Assembly (NCBI GenBank): GCA_030522415.1
Contig: CM060109.1
Location: 29,013,892-29,077,891 of the forward strand
DNA length: 64,000 nt
Origin: Channallabes apus
Lineage: Eukaryota > Chordata > Actinopteri > Siluriformes > Clariidae
Direction: 5' to 3'
In this document: in pieces, positions 47,048-60,642 of the stretch
Numbering within the stretch: position 1 is the first letter of the stretch
Layout: every line of letters starts with the position of its first letter
Made by a program: the position numbers and the translations under genes
The notes under the pieces: model-generated
Seen by the model: the letters and a program-made list of their open reading frames with translations, nothing else
The model's database searches: none
What the model was told of the DNA's origin: nothing

Positions 47048-47784
47048 CAGCTCTACCTCATTTATTATTCTTTTACATGACATACAGTAATAATGTTTAA
47101 TTTAATAAGACACATGGTTATTTTATTGCTCGTGTATAGAAAAAGCTTCAGTCGGTTTGGGTTGTAGCTCTTATTCTGTTGGTCTGAGCATGCTCATCCT
47201 TGTCAGCAGACTGAGGCACATGGTTTTGCATGTGTGGTGGACTAATTATGGTGAAGTCTAAACATAATGAGAGGAGCATAAACACTGGTTCACAGTGTAG
47301 AGAATACATGCCCTGGAGAGAAGAGAATTCAGCCTCAAAGCAAAAAGCCAGTGCAGGACTGAAAAAAAATCTCTGTGCAACCGTTTATCTCTGTGAAACC
47401 TCTTCACTACCATAACTATATTCAATTACAAGATTTTAACTGCCATATTTTAAAACCAAATAATTTTAAAACATCATTTAATGCATTTAAAATTATGCCA
47501 CATTCTCCGTGGAGCGGCTCCATTTCCAACACAGCTATGGATAAATCTACTACTGAAGATGAATGGATTGATGAATGAATACATAATGATTTGCAGAGGA
47601 CTGTATTAGAAATCTTAAGCTTTATTTATATAGTTTTAACCTGATGATAAAAAGCTGTTTTAGTAAGAACATATTTGTGGTTTTGTGTGGGTTGCTGGTT
47701 TTAACTCCACAAAATCACTACAGAAAGAACATGTACCCATATTTCATCCAACTCTTAGATCATAGGCTTGTTAGTACTTTCAGG

Positions 47785-47915
47785 TATTGTGCAAAAATCA
47801 TACACAGCCTTTTATAAAGTCCTCCTGTGAATAGGTTTTAAGTAAATTCATGGAGGTTTAGTCACATCACATTTTATGAATGATGAATGTTGACTTTGCA
47901 AAGATTTTGGAGCGC
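47785..47915 (+). repeat. Unnamed dispersed repeat, copy 2
   Basis: Direct-orientation partner of 46915-47047, about 870 bp downstream. Both begin at a CAAAAATxATACACA block and decay after a TTTTGA/TTTTGG block, so the unit is about 130 bp. Confidence 0.6.
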
Positions 47916-49055
47916 TCTGAAACAACTGCACATTTGCCACCCTCAGTGGAATTACGCATGGCATTCTCCCATGACGATTTTGATTTAAAAGTATCAGGTC
48001 CAAGAAATATAGTGCCCGTGCTATAAACGAAGTTTCATTTCACCAGTTTTCATGGGATCATTTGTATTGTAAAAAGGTCCAGTGATCTAAGCGCCACACA
48101 ATTCTAAGAAGGAAGACATTAACCTTTTGGGAAATGAATGTCCTCATATAAAGACATGACATATTCTTTCAAATTAATTGTCTATGTATCCACGTACAGT
48201 ACTTGTATAAAGACCGTATTATTTTTAGACTGAATTATTATTATAAAGCCCGAATTATTTTGCCAAACTTTCTTTACTTTCTTATCGATTAAGTTCATAT
48301 TTATCATGTAATCAAGAGAAATAATCTCTTATTTATAAGAGATTTATAGTTATCATATAATAAAGAGAAACAGAGAGGAGAAATTGGATTGAACACAACA
48401 GAAGAGTCTCTGACTCAGAAGGTCAAAAGACACCCACATGTTGCCTGTCATTCTCTTCTCTCTCCTCATTTTTCCTGTTTAGACTCAGGACTTCCCAAAT
48501 GAGAGATATCCGTTACTGAATTAGCAAACCAAACCATGGCTGTTACTCTTCTCTCTCCCCAGCACCCCCCACCCCCCTGCCCATCCTGTCTGTACCCTGT
48601 AAACAGGTCATTGGGAATAAACAACATGTAGAGGGAGAAAATCATGGCGGTATTCGGTGCAACTGTGTGAGAGAAACTCCCACCACCACCACAAATTTAT
48701 TTGGATTGTCACATTTCTCAAAGATCAGATATTTTATGGTCAAAGTAAGTCATAGGCTAAATACAGAGCGCCTGTGAAAGGATGGTAAAACCAACTTCAG
48801 TTCTCCAAATGGGTTTTCCTTTAAAAAATACCACATGCAGATGTGAAAGGCTTTTTTGCTCCATGTGATCTCATAGTATTGTGCTTATGAAATAGTCATC
48901 TTTAGGATCAATGTAAATATGACCATACTTCAAAGGCTTTGCACACAGGTACAAAATTCCCAGATATGTATTAAATGAACAATTTATTGGAAAGCTTAGA
49001 AAGACATTTCTTCTTTTCTGTAATATACGGTATTTCTGTGTGGCAGAAACTGATC

Positions 49056-49152
<97 letters not shown>
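49056..49152 (+). repeat. GATA microsatellite (about 24 units)
   Basis: Perfect GATA units followed by two GACA units. Tyr-Leu-Ser-Ile frames on the minus strand are artefacts of it. A 25-bp tandem duplication (ACTATATACATATATACATTG) also lies at 49640-49690. Confidence 0.98.
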
Positions 49153-49153
<1 letters not shown>

Positions 49154-50624
49154 CAGACAGTCTAAATTCGAAGTAAGATAAGTATGAGTCACGTTTCTTA
49201 CATCCAGCCATTCCCATATTCCAGACATATTTTGCACAATATCCATGTAGAGATATGGGAACCAGCTGTCTGTTGAGACTCGTATTGAATCTGAACCAAG
49301 AGGACTTTTTAAACATATACTCTGACATGCTGACCCTTGGGCCCAAAAAGTTTTTGTACACAGTATGTTTGATTTTAGATGATAAGGTCATGGAGTTTCC
49401 CATAATTTTGTGTTCTGAAGTCTTTCCTTATGTTACCCATGAGAGATCACATACTCAAACTAGATTTAGATTCATACTGTATGTTCTACACCTGACATTT
49501 CAGATTTCTGTCTAAAAGCACTTTACTGTAGTTCATACAGTCTGTTAGGGAAAAAAAAAAACTTGCAAAAATGAAGCAGAACTGTAGATTTTAGCAGTAG
49601 ATGTCTTTTTTTTAAACGTGTCCTCTCAAAATGTATAGCAACTATATACATATATACATTGTAACTATATACATATATACATTGTAGTTAGTCAACTCCT
49701 GATATGGATATCCTGCTTGTTTTAAACTGCTGTGGAAACTGTGATGACCTGAACAGGGTTGAATGTGACTGTATATGGGTTTTTGTGTGCGTCTGAGTCT
49801 CTGCTTCTCTGTTAGCATGGGCACTAACATTCTCTTCACACATGCATGTGGCTCTGGATTTCCTCACACACCATTTCTCCTTCTTCTTCTATTGCTGTCT
49901 TGCTTTTTGTCTCTGCGGCTCTGTGTTTATTGGCACCCAGTGGGGCTCTGAACAAACCGAAGCTGTAGTTTACCATTTAAAGACAAAGACGAGGACAGCT
50001 CTCAGGGCGTTCTCCGTGCCAAAACTCATTATAGGCAAATGAGCACAGGACGTCTACTGGTTCAGCTATTTGTGGTACTGGTAGCTTCTGTATGTGTGTG
50101 CCACACGCAGGATATTTTCTGACCCAAAATACAGTTGAAATCAAAAATTTAATTTATAACTAATTTACTGTAGGAAGGAAAAAATTGGAGTACTTAAATG
50201 ATAGACCCTTAAAGTTGGTATATATAGTATAAATATAGTACCTTTTATTGGTATCTACTGTCTCAATCATGACAGTACACATTTCTTACATTGAACAACA
50301 TTGTTGCTTGTTGTCTACTTCACGTGGCTCTTGACCTCCTGTGACTCCTAAGACAGGAGAAAGTTTATCTGAAGAATGTAAAGGCCACCTTAGGGTCAAC
50401 CAAATGTCAGCCTATTTGAGACCTTTAGATAGAAATGTCACATATTTCTTTTGTTTATTGCACAATTTTGTAATCATTTAAATACCATAATTAGTGAAAT
50501 AGGTAATTACTCAATTATCATGTAATGGTAATCTAACAGTTCCTTTATGTGTATTGCCCATTAATGACTCTTAAAAAAATCAACTCCCTTTATCCATAGT
50601 CTGCTTTTCAGTTCTTAAAAGCAC

Positions 50625-50763
50625 GGGTTCCCAACCCTGGTCCTGGAGTACTGTTTCCTTGCTCTCAGTACTTTAATCCCAGTTATTTGGCTGGTTAATT
50701 AAATCAAGTATGTTGGGAGCAGGGAGCAGAAAGGCAGTAATCTAGGACCAGAGTTGTAAACCT
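50625..50763. mobile_element. Short MITE with CCAACCCTGGTCCTGG-type ends
   Basis: The left end GGGTTCCCAACCCTGGTCCT and the inverted right end CAGGTTTACAACTCTGGTCC are mirror copies 139 bp apart. The inside is AT-rich and non-coding. This is the wording of a very common fish MITE. Confidence 0.75.
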
Positions 50764-50914
50764 GTAGTTTATACAATTCTTCCAAAGGTGTTGTATTAGT
50801 TTATTAATTCTCATGAAGTGGTAAAATGAGCCATGTGTAAAGTTAAGTTAATGAGTAGTATGGAGTTAATATATGTAGTAGTGTCTTTTAAATTTTTACA
50901 CAACTTTCAGACTT

Positions 50915-51805
50915 AATCAGAATCAGAAAGTTTTATTGCCAAGTACGCTTGCACGTATAAGGAATTTGTTTTAGTGACAGAGCTTCCAGAACAAAAAATA
51001 CAAATGACAAGACAAAAAAAGCATGACGCAAAAAAAAAAAAAAAAAAAAATTTTTTTTAATGGTTGACATCAAATGGAGTACGATGTGAGATACTTTTAA
51101 ATAAGTTACATAAATATCTGAAGTCTGTGGTATTATACAGTATATTGCACAGTGGTATTGTACACAATATTGCACATATATTTATTGACCGTTAGAATGA
51201 TGTTTAACTGTTAAGGAGGTAGATTGCCTGGGGGAAAAAACTGTTCTTATGCCTGACTGTCCTGGTGTTCGGTACTCTGTAGCGTCGACCCAATGGCAAA
51301 AGTTCAAAAAAAAGGTGGCTTGGGTGTGAGGGGTCCAAAGTGATATTCCGTGCCCTTTTCTTCACTCTCGATATATACAAGGGCGGCGCGGTGGTGTAGT
51401 GGTTAGCACTGTCGCCTTGCACCTCCAGGGTCTGGGTTCGGTTCCCCGGCCAGGCTCAATTCCCGTCTCTGTGTGCATGGAGTTTGCATGTTCTCTCCGT
51501 GCTTGGTGGGTTTCCTCCGGGTACTCCGGTTTCCTCCCACAGTCCAAAGATATGCAGGTTAGGCTAATTGGCATTCCTAAATTGCCCGTAGTGTGTGACT
51601 GGGTGTGTGAGTGTGTGTATGTGTGTGTGCCCTGAGATGGATTGGCACCCTGTCCAGGTTCTCTGTGAAATGTCCATGTACCCCGCCTAGTGCCCGAAGT
51701 CTCCTGGGATAGGCTCCAGGTCCCCCGCGACCCTGAACACAGGATTAAGCGATATAGAAAATGAATGAATGAATGAATGGATATATACAGTTCTGTAATT
51801 CATCT
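50915..51805 (-). mobile_element. 5'-truncated LINE, 3' end, interrupted by a SINE
   Basis: On the minus strand the sequence ends TTGGCAATAAAACTTTCTGATTCTGATT, a typical fish LINE tail (a polyadenylation-like AATAAA and CTGATT units). Upstream, at 51422-51204, the frame reads DPSHPSHLFFELLPLGRRYR and then SFFPQAIYLLNS, the conserved end of a LINE ORF2 product. A SINE with target duplications interrupts it at 51380-51779. The true 5' side after the SINE is only a few tens of bases. A diverged A tract is at 51033-51052. Confidence 0.82.
51380..51779 (+). repeat. Full-length Mermaid/DANA-type SINE with 10-bp target duplication
   Basis: The head GGGCGGCGCGGTGGTGTAGT has a box A (TGGTGTAGTGG) and a box B (GGTTCGGTTCC). 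The conserved core GGTTTCCTCCGGGTACTCCG follows, then a short GT-rich segment, and a GAAT tail. Perfect direct repeats GATATATACA at 51370-51379 and 51780-51789 mark its insertion into the LINE. It is therefore younger than the LINE and retains an apparent RNA polymerase III promoter. Confidence 0.95.
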
Positions 51806-51911
51806 GAACACATGCTTTAATGGATGAGATGGCACATGGAGAAAAATCTTTACATTGTATCGTTTGTACAAAGCAGTTAGCATCGTTAATATCACAAATT
51901 TGCTTACATTT

Positions 51912-52010
51912 TAAATTAATTAAATTAAATTACAATTTTATTTGTCACATACACAGACATACACAGTACGATATGCAGTGAAATGCTTATACGGCTAATA
52001 CTACAGCTTA
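51912..52010 (-). repeat. LINE 3' tail fragment (second LINE type)
   Basis: On the minus strand it reads CATTTCACTGCATATCGTAC, then GTGACAAATAAAATTGTAAT and an AATTT-type tail, a common fish LINE 3' end distinct from the one at 50915. Confidence 0.6.
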
Positions 52011-55000
52011 TATGACCACATTTATATATGGACCAAGGAATAATGCATGATATTAAATATTAAATATTGATGTTTAGAATTATTTAATTAAATATTAAAT
52101 TAAAGTTATTGAACAGGCCCACAAAACATGTGTTTATAAAGATGCTTTGACCCAGTCATCTAGCCATCACAATTTGGCTCTTGTCGATGAGATTCTTTTG
52201 CTTGCTAATTTTACCTGCTTCCAACACATGAACTTTGAGAACTAATTTTAATGTTTTGTTCATAGCTATTATTCATTACTCGTCATCCACAAGAGAAGTC
52301 AGAAGCCATCATTGGCTATAAATCTAGACTTTTTAGACCACCATGTATCTACATAAATATATGTATTTAAGGGCATCAAATTTAAACTCTAAATGAGAAT
52401 AACTTTCACCGCATTAAAAAATGTATGTACTGAAACAATTGGACTCAGGTCTGTATATATACAGTAGCCGAGTGATATTTATGTATTTATGAATATAATT
52501 ACATAATTTCTTTTCTAATTGATGTCTGTATCATTATTTAAATTATCTTAGTAGACATTTCATCCTTATTTACAGACTGAGTCTATACACTCCCATATTT
52601 TTGTAGCTCATTGACTTTCTAACGATAGCATTTCTGAACCTTTTTATATTTTATGTATGAAATCTTGGATTGTACTTTATTTTATATATATAAACTACAT
52701 AAAATCTTGAACTTACCTCGTGGACAGCATCAGACTGCTTTCTGAAGCTACTACACCTCATAGTAGCTAGTTTTTATTATTAAAATCAGCTTAAAAATCA
52801 GATTTCATTATAGTTAGTTATAACTATATATATTAGTTACATTTGTATTTGACATTACATTTTTATATTTAAAAAATTACATAAAATGTTATATACAATT
52901 TATATAAATGTAATGCCTTTTTAATGCAAGTTTCAAATGTACTAGCTTAAAAAGTTTGGAAAGCTAGAAATGTTACCTATCTAAATCTACAGTATCTCCT
53001 GAAAAAGCATTTGGACATACACATATCTGTTGTTTAGTTGATGTAATAATCTTAGAATGCTCTAGATTGTTGTGTTTAATGTTTTACTTGGATAGAAGCT
53101 AAGAGATGCCAGCATGTCCGTCATCATTTTATCATCTTAACGCACACTACCTGCACTACATTCACAGTCCATTTACAGTCCAGATGCTAAAGGAATGAGA
53201 AGGCCCATTTCTGTTTTTCCTGTTGTCTCATTCTCACTCTCTTTCTTTCCTTCTCCGTTTTTTCCCTTCAGTTTCCCACGCCAGTGCTGTGGTGCTCTGG
53301 GACAGCATGTGTATCTGGGTGGGGGCGTAGGGAACATACAGACTAGCTTTGGGATTTTAAAGCAGCTCCTATGACTAATAAGATCCGGGACTAAGGCATA
53401 CAACACTACCGCTTGGATCCCCGCCCTGGAACAGACTACTGCTCTCACACATGTGTGACAGGGAAACCTGGAATTTGCCTGGATTCCGAGTAAAATAGCC
53501 TGTTCTTCACGTTTCTGGAATGCACATTGACGTGTTACATCTGTTGCACTGGAATAACTTGTACATAGGGAAACTGAATAGAGATTGATTAATTATAACT
53601 TAATTAAGACAAATCAAACTGTAATTAAAGAGCAGAATAAATGAAAACTGTAACTCCGGTTTAACACAGGTCAGTGACATGCTGCTGTGCATTTACGGTA
53701 CTACTAAAATAAATATTGCATAAAGCATTAAATAATTAAAGGAAACCTACAGTATGTGGACATGTAGAGAACATGAAGAACTCCTGACAAACAGTGTCTC
53801 TTGCTCAGCTTCAGTAAAATGAAAGCATTTATAATTAAAGTTTGACTTATATAATAATAAGATTATTTTTTTTATGAAGATTTAAATTTTAGAAGGCGAT
53901 TACTCTAATATTAAAGTAGCAGTTGCACACTTTCTGTGTTTAAAATACTCCTCACCATCTTGGTAATGAAAGAGGAGGCTTCATTACCTGGATCAGGTGT
54001 GCTGGGAGGAAGAACATTTGGATCTTTGCAAAGCAGTGGATACTTGGACTGGAGATAGCCTTTCACATATTATTCGAATTGTATAGTTAAAGTACTGTAT
54101 ATGTTCTCAAATGTATTATAAAATATTTATACTCTTTAACTAAAACTAGATTAACATTAGTAAATAGCATTAGTACATTTAAAAAGCAAACTTAATTTTC
54201 TTTTTGACATTAATATTACATTATTTGCAGTTACCAAATATCATATTTGTATTAAATTTTTTTGTGGAGTCAAGTGCAAAGATGGCACTAACATACAGAA
54301 AAGATGAATTACTGAGAATGATATGAAGAAGCGAGGCTGATTTCTTTCTAGCTCAGACTACAGGTTCCTGCAAGATGTGTCAGGTGATTATACAGATAAA
54401 TAACATCTCCTGTGTTTTTCAATGTTTGTGAAGACGCACAAGGAGGGATTGACTTCGTATGAATATGAATTATTACTCAAAATGACTTTAGAGCAAAAAA
54501 GTAAAGCAGATTGACTGAGCATACATTACCCAATTAAATCACAAATTACACAAAAGTGCAGATTATAGAACCTAATTTAAGTATGTTTTATTTAGTTTTG
54601 GGTTGTTAAATTATTTTATTATTGTATTATTACTATTTTTTACTACTCACCTCATCTTATACATTCCAGATTCCTTCCTGAGACCACCCATGCAGTTTTT
54701 TTTTTTTGTTTGTTTGTTTTCTTTTTACCTCTTAGATTAATTCCTGCTGGATTATCCAACGGAAAAAGAGTTGATAAAATTCTGATTTCTGGTAGTATAC
54801 AGCGAAAAGGTGACCTGGTTGTAAGAGCATGACAATACTGTTGTCTTGAAAGAGAAACCTGAATAAGAAACCTGATGAGGTCATGGGGTGAGATAGTGAA
54901 AGACAAGATTTATATGAAAAGAAAATAACGGCATGTGGCTGAAAGAGAGTAAGTGGAACAGGAAATGGCCTGTGATTGTTTTCTCTGAATTTGAGAGCGT

Positions 55001-55849
55001 TGAGAGTTCACCCTTAGCATGATGATATATGTTGTATACTTACAGCCTTTCACCAGCTATGACTTGAGTAATCACCCTATTCCACACCCTCTTTAAGCAT
55101 TTCGTCTGCATTTTCTAGAGGGATTAATTGGCACACAGTAGCCCACTCCCTTCCGTTACGTTTGTGATTAGATTTGCCGCCGTTTTTACTTCCCTGCTGA
55201 TTGCTGGATGTTCCTTTTACTGTACTGTATATCAATGTGTAACTTTCACCATACTCTTTTTCCCTGCATCCTCTTTGTGTTCTATTTAGTTTGGGTTAAC
55301 ATACTGTAAATCTGCCAGGTTTCAGATCCATAAATGTCTGTGATTTATATACTTTTCACCTGAATGTGTGCGTGTGTTGTACTCTGTAAATCAGAGTTTT
55401 TTTTTTCTTTACTTAGTTGAGGGTTTGAAGTCTCCTGCATTTGATGGTGTTGAAACTAGCCCACATGGTCTGGGCTCCAACTCTAACTAAAAGAAATCAG
55501 ATAGAAACTCAACATTGAAAGATTACTGAGGGCCTATACATGAGGGACATACAGTAATAACCAGATTCCCTCTTTTTTTTTAAAGCCAATGTCTATAGTA
55601 GACTTACTCTCATGTAAAGTACATTTAATCTAAATTAATCTTTATTCTTAATTTAAAAACACCATGAAGGCCTATAACACTGAATTTGATTGCTGATTAT
55701 TTTTTATATTCATTTTGTGTTTGTTATTGGGGAAGTGTACACACTAAGGAAGTTGATGTGTTTACAAGGAGAGAGATTAGTGTGTGTGAGTGAGTGTGGG
55801 GATTGTGTGTGTTTAGAGCTAAATCCATTGTGGTATATACTGTAGCAGG

Positions 55850-55995
55850 GGTTCTCTGCACCTGACCAGCACATGTTTTCTCAGCTCCCGGCACACCTGA
55901 TTTAACTAGTCAGCTAATTAATAGACTTTTCTGAATTGAATTATGTGAGACATGGCTGAGAAAACACTAAAAATGAGCAGGGCAGGTTGTCCTTA
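55850..55995. mobile_element. MITE, diverged
   Basis: It reads AGCACATGTTTTCTCAGC, then CACACCTGATTTAACTAGTC, AGCTAATTAATAG, CTGAATTGAATTATGTGAGA and ATGGCTGAGAAAACACTAA, mirroring itself around its middle. The wording is that of the same broad fish MITE group as the element at 50625. Confidence 0.6.
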
Positions 55996-57927
55996 AATTT
56001 CTGTCTCTTGGCATAGTTTGCTGTTGTTCATACACTGACATCAGATCGGTTATCACAGTTATTACTGGAAGATATTAAAAGAGACCTTTGTCTCAGGTAA
56101 GTCATTGCTATAGAGTTACAGAACACTTAAACTAAATTAACAAACTATCTGTTAGACATACAGTAAATTAGTTATTTTGGAGACAGACAAACTAGAAGAA
56201 TATTAGAGAATATAGAGTTGATTCCATAAATCTCTTGTATCCCTTAATTCACACAAGCAGAGGGTATCTATAAGGCACGTGATCTTGTGACAAAGCCCAC
56301 ATAAACAGTGTGTTAGGTATGGCAGAGATATAAAACTACAAAGAATCAGGGCCTGCTGTTTGGACTTCATTTTAATCTAGACGCTTTTATACTAATACAC
56401 ATGATGCATGTCCACATCTTTGGGCAAAGACAGTCAAAACATTCCCTGGTTTGAAGGCTCTCCAGTTCTCCATTTGCGATGATTCAGTTCAGTTCATGCA
56501 CAAACTTGGTTGTTACTACTGGCATCGTGAGAAAACCTCAGATCCTGGTGTTTGTGTGAGCAAATGGAGAAGTGTCACTGGTCTAACAGAAAACCTGTGT
56601 TAGTACTTGACATGCAGAAGTACTTTAACAGTAGCGACCTGTCAAAACCAACATCCACAGCACTCCTCTTTTAAGTTGTTTTTATTACATAAATTCCCAG
56701 GTGGCACTGACTAGAGTGACATATTTAAGAAGTACTTCGCACTTTAAAGCTCTAATCAGTCACTCAGTATTTACACAAATGCATGCATACCGTCTATCAT
56801 TTTGATTTGAGGTTTCAGTCATCCCACTAAAAATATCCTTCCTAACGGGATTTACTTTCAAGTAAAAAATTTACCATCGCCCAATGAAATATGAGTAGCA
56901 ATTTAAGCATAAGACCTTTTCCAGGTCACTAATTATGATGAAATGGTTGTAATATATTAAACAGCTTTTCCTTGGGAAAAAAAATATTTATGGTTGTTTC
57001 AGTAAATTTGTTGCGATTTTTGCCCTAAGGGGAACAGCATCTTTAGTTTTGGACATGATCCAGACCTACTAGCCAGAACCCCAGAGTGGCAAAATGCGCT
57101 CCCAATGATCCTGTTATTCATCACTCCAAATGACTTTCGGCTTATTTATACTTTAAATATGTTTAAAAATCCTTCGGAATTAAAGCATACTATTATCAAT
57201 ATTCTTTATTTATATCCTGACTTTCTGAATTACTGACATTTCCTTTGTGTACTGCTTTTTGCGCAACAGTGGGATTTGTGGCTTTGGGGTTTGTACCTGG
57301 GACCTTCTGAGCTGTAGTAGTAAAGATATATATATATATAATTTTAATTGAGGACTTTTTATTATATAATGAGGACTAAATGCAATCATTTAGTCAGGGT
57401 ATATTTGTTTTATTGTTGAAACAAACCTTTGCTACCCCTAGAGCTTTTCTATAAAACCCCATGCCTTTCATCACACATAGCTTTTTTTCCTTTGGTCCTA
57501 ATTACACCTCTAATCTTTCTTCCCATATTCTGGCAGGAGCATGTGTAGACAGACTGTGTTTCAAGTGTGCATTTGAGATAGCAGCTCTGGCTATCAGTGC
57601 AGATGTCAGTGAAGTGGGCTATTTCAGTTCCATCACAGAGTACAATGCAAGTCTCAACACATAGGATCCACTACAGACCTGGGCACACTAACAATTCTTC
57701 ATATGTATTTAACAAAAATTAGCTTTCCCCTATGGTTTTAGACAATAATGAGCTGCAACACCTTCACAGTCTCTTTAGTCATGCTGTGACAGGTGTTCTA
57801 CTTTACATCTCTTATCACTCAGGAGTTTTATTTGAATAATCACTGGGATTTAGCATACAGCACTGGTAAGACACAGACTACGCCCCAATCTGACGCAGTC
57901 ATTCTACAAAAAAATAACTGTCAGTAG

Positions 57928-58246
57928 AGGGCCACATGGTGGCACAGCAAGAAAACATTGCCATCGCATAGCTCCTTGGTTCCCATTTCAGAATCAGTGA
58001 CTTCAGGGGACTACTGTATGTGTCTAGGAGGGTGTCTTTGGGTTATCTGGTTTCATTCCACCTACTAAAAACATGTAGTGTATTGGTGGTTCTAAATTGC
58101 TTTAGGTATTAATGTGTGTGCATAGTGTGCTCCAAGGAACTACAATCCCAAGCGTGTATTTTTGCCTCACACAAAGTATTCCTGGGAGTGTGTCCGGATC
58201 TACCATAACCTAGACAAAAAGGCATGAATGAAAGAATAAATTAAAT
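57928..58246 (+). repeat. Old diverged Mermaid/DANA-type SINE
   Basis: Blocks occur in family order: GGGCCACATGGTGGCACAGC (head), CATTGCCATCGCATAGCTCC, AACATGTAGT-ATTGG, CTAAATTGC, GTGTGCATAGTG, TTCCTGGGA-TGTGTCCGGATC and a GAATGAA-type tail. It is far more mutated than the copy at 51380, which gives a rough relative age. Confidence 0.7.
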
Positions 58247-59084
58247 GGTATTACTGGTATTACTAAAGACTTACATTGCGATAATACTTGCCAGCACATT
58301 AAGTTTAAATGACAGAAAAAGTGATAAAAGGTTTCATTTTGTTTTGTTCAAAATCATTTCATTGGTCATGACAGTGACTTGTGTTTAGCTATCTCACTAA
58401 AATAAGGAGACATAAGCTTGGCCTGTGTCTAAGTTTCTAAGTCCTGACTTTTTACAGTCCTCATATATACTGTATATATAGAAAGTAGACAATATTGTGA
58501 TCTTAGTATCATACGGTTATATCAGGATTAGAAATAAACGAGGTAATACTAAGGTCACTTTTTTGCAAGTCACAACAAGAAAAGGGTAATGGCAGAGCTT
58601 CTCTGTTGTGTTTAAGAAATCAACCAAAACAATATGGTAATGTGAATAAAGCTCAACCACCTACAGTATGATTAGAGCTTAGAAATAGCAACTTTCACTC
58701 TTGGAAGGCGTTGCATGGCCACACAGAGCATAAGCAGTGTATGTGAATATTGCCATCTAGTGTTCATATGTATTAAATCAGAATACATATATAGAAACAG
58801 CAATCTAGCCATGTACCAATAGTGATTATCAGTAAGATAGATATTTAGATATTTAAAATGACAAAAAGCATAATTATGTAATTTATATATACTGCAAAAT
58901 GTTTAGTATATTTAAGTACAACTTTTAATTATGACAGCCATTCCATTCCAGTGTATGTCGAATTCCAACACAAGCACGCCTCATTCTGCGTTACGAGTCA
59001 CTGATTAGATGATTACTTGAATCAAATATTTTGAATCATTTAATGAGGTGGATATTAAAAAAAACACTGATGTGATTATCACTC

Positions 59085-59853
59085 TCCTTTTGCAGTGTGA
59101 CCAGGTGGATTAAAAAAATAGCCACTGACCCTGCCAAAAGAGTTGAAAAGAAAAGTTTTGAGTGAGCAAAAGAATAGTTAAATTCTGCATTGACTGGCAT
59201 TGGGATACAGTGAGCATCAGGATATTTATGTTCTTAAACTTTCAAAAACTGCAGTACACATGGACAAAGTCAAGCAGCAGACATTGGGGCCACGAAGCTA
59301 CATATTTGTATAAGGAACTGAGGTATTGGACTGTAGAGAACTGGAGGAAAGTCATCTTTTCTGATGAGTCCATTTTTTCAGCTTTGGCCATCAACTAGTC
59401 ATTTTACAGTTATGTAAATGTGGAGGAGGATAAATAATGATCTGGGGTACTTCAGCAAGGCTGGGCTGGTGCAGATTTGTAATATGAAGGATGCATGGAT
59501 CAAGTCACATAACCTGGAAGAACATTTGCTTCTTTCTGTTCTGACTATGTTTCTAAAGTCTGAGGATTTTTCCAACAGGATAATGCTCTTTACCACTCAG
59601 CCAGGTCAATGAAAGTGTGGATTGAGGACAGCCAGATAAAAACCCTGTAATGGCCAGCCCAATGTCCAGATCTAAACTGAAAACCTCTATAATGCAATCA
59701 AGAAAGATGGTTACAAGCCATCAAATAAAACTGAGCTGCTTGAATTTCTGCCCTAAGAGGCATAAAGTTATCCAACAGCAATGTGCAAGACAGGTGGAGA
59801 GCATGCTGTGAGTGAAAATCAGGGTCATTCCACTAAATACTAGTAAATATAAA
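59085..59853 (+). mobile_element. Heavily decayed Tc1-like transposon remnant (fourth family)
   Basis: In several frames the transposase order is visible: RWIKKIATDPAKRVEKK, then NWRKVIFSDES (first acidic site), MIWGYFSKAG, QQDNALYHSAR (second site), WPAQCPDLN and a degraded NLYNAIKK-YKPSNKTELLEF block where NPIENLYN is expected, so the third site is lost. Many stops and small deletions occur, and I see no terminal repeats. It is older than the other Tc1 copies. Confidence 0.75.
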
Positions 59854-60040
59854 TTCGCTTTCTTTGTGGTATGCATGATAACTGTGACCCAGTCTTTGAA
59901 AACCCAGCTAAAGTAATTTTTTTATTCATGTATACACATCATATCATGCTATCTATTTTTATGTACAAAAGAATGACTCACAAAAAATGACTTGAGCTGG
60001 GTTTTCACAGACTAGGTTACAAACGCTCTAAAATATAGTG

Positions 60041-60545
60041 CTGTGGTCTGCTGGGGGAGCAGAATCAGTGCCAGGGATGCAGGCAAGATAAATAAAATCA
60101 TCTGTAAGGCTTAACACATAATTGGACACAAACTTGACAGGTTGGAGACAGTGAGAGACAACAGATCACTGAACAAACTCCTGTAAATCATGGAAAATCC
60201 ATCCTACTCACTACATGATCCCATACAGACAACGGTTCAAGAAATCATTCCTACTATTCACCATTGCACTGTACAATAACTCACCTCTATGTAACAAATG
60301 ACAAAAATGACAATATTCAGTGTCACTTTACGCACACATACATACAGTACACTGACAATTTGCACATTTGATTTCTTTTCCATTCACTTTTACGCACACA
60401 TACATACACTGACAGTTTGCACATTTCATCTCTTTTTCTTATTTTGAAATGCCAGTTTGCACTTTTCCTCCCTTCCCTTATTGCTTTATGTGTAACCTGC
60501 TGCTGCTATAACGCAATAATTGCCCTCACGGGATCAATAAAGTAC
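60041..60545 (+). mobile_element. 5'-truncated LINE 3' end (CR1/L2-like) with tandem duplication
   Basis: One frame keeps TVRDNRSLNKLL, a stop, IMENPSYSLHDPIQ and a decayed following segment, like the end of a CR1/L2-type ORF2. A non-coding 3' part then leads to GGGATCAATAAAGTACATC and the TCTA array. Within the 3' part a unit of about 60 bp is duplicated (60321-60378 and 60384-60436). Confidence 0.7.

Positions 60546-60641
<96 letters not shown>
60546..60641 (+). repeat. TCTA microsatellite continuing as TCTG
   Basis: About 16 TCTA units then about 8 TCTG units. It begins exactly at the end of the LINE 3' sequence, so it likely grew from the LINE tail. Confidence 0.97.

Positions 60642-60642
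<1 letters not shown>

Noticed and set aside
48971..49403. Tyr-Leu-Ser-Ile repeat protein
   Set aside because: It is a translation of the GATA microsatellite.
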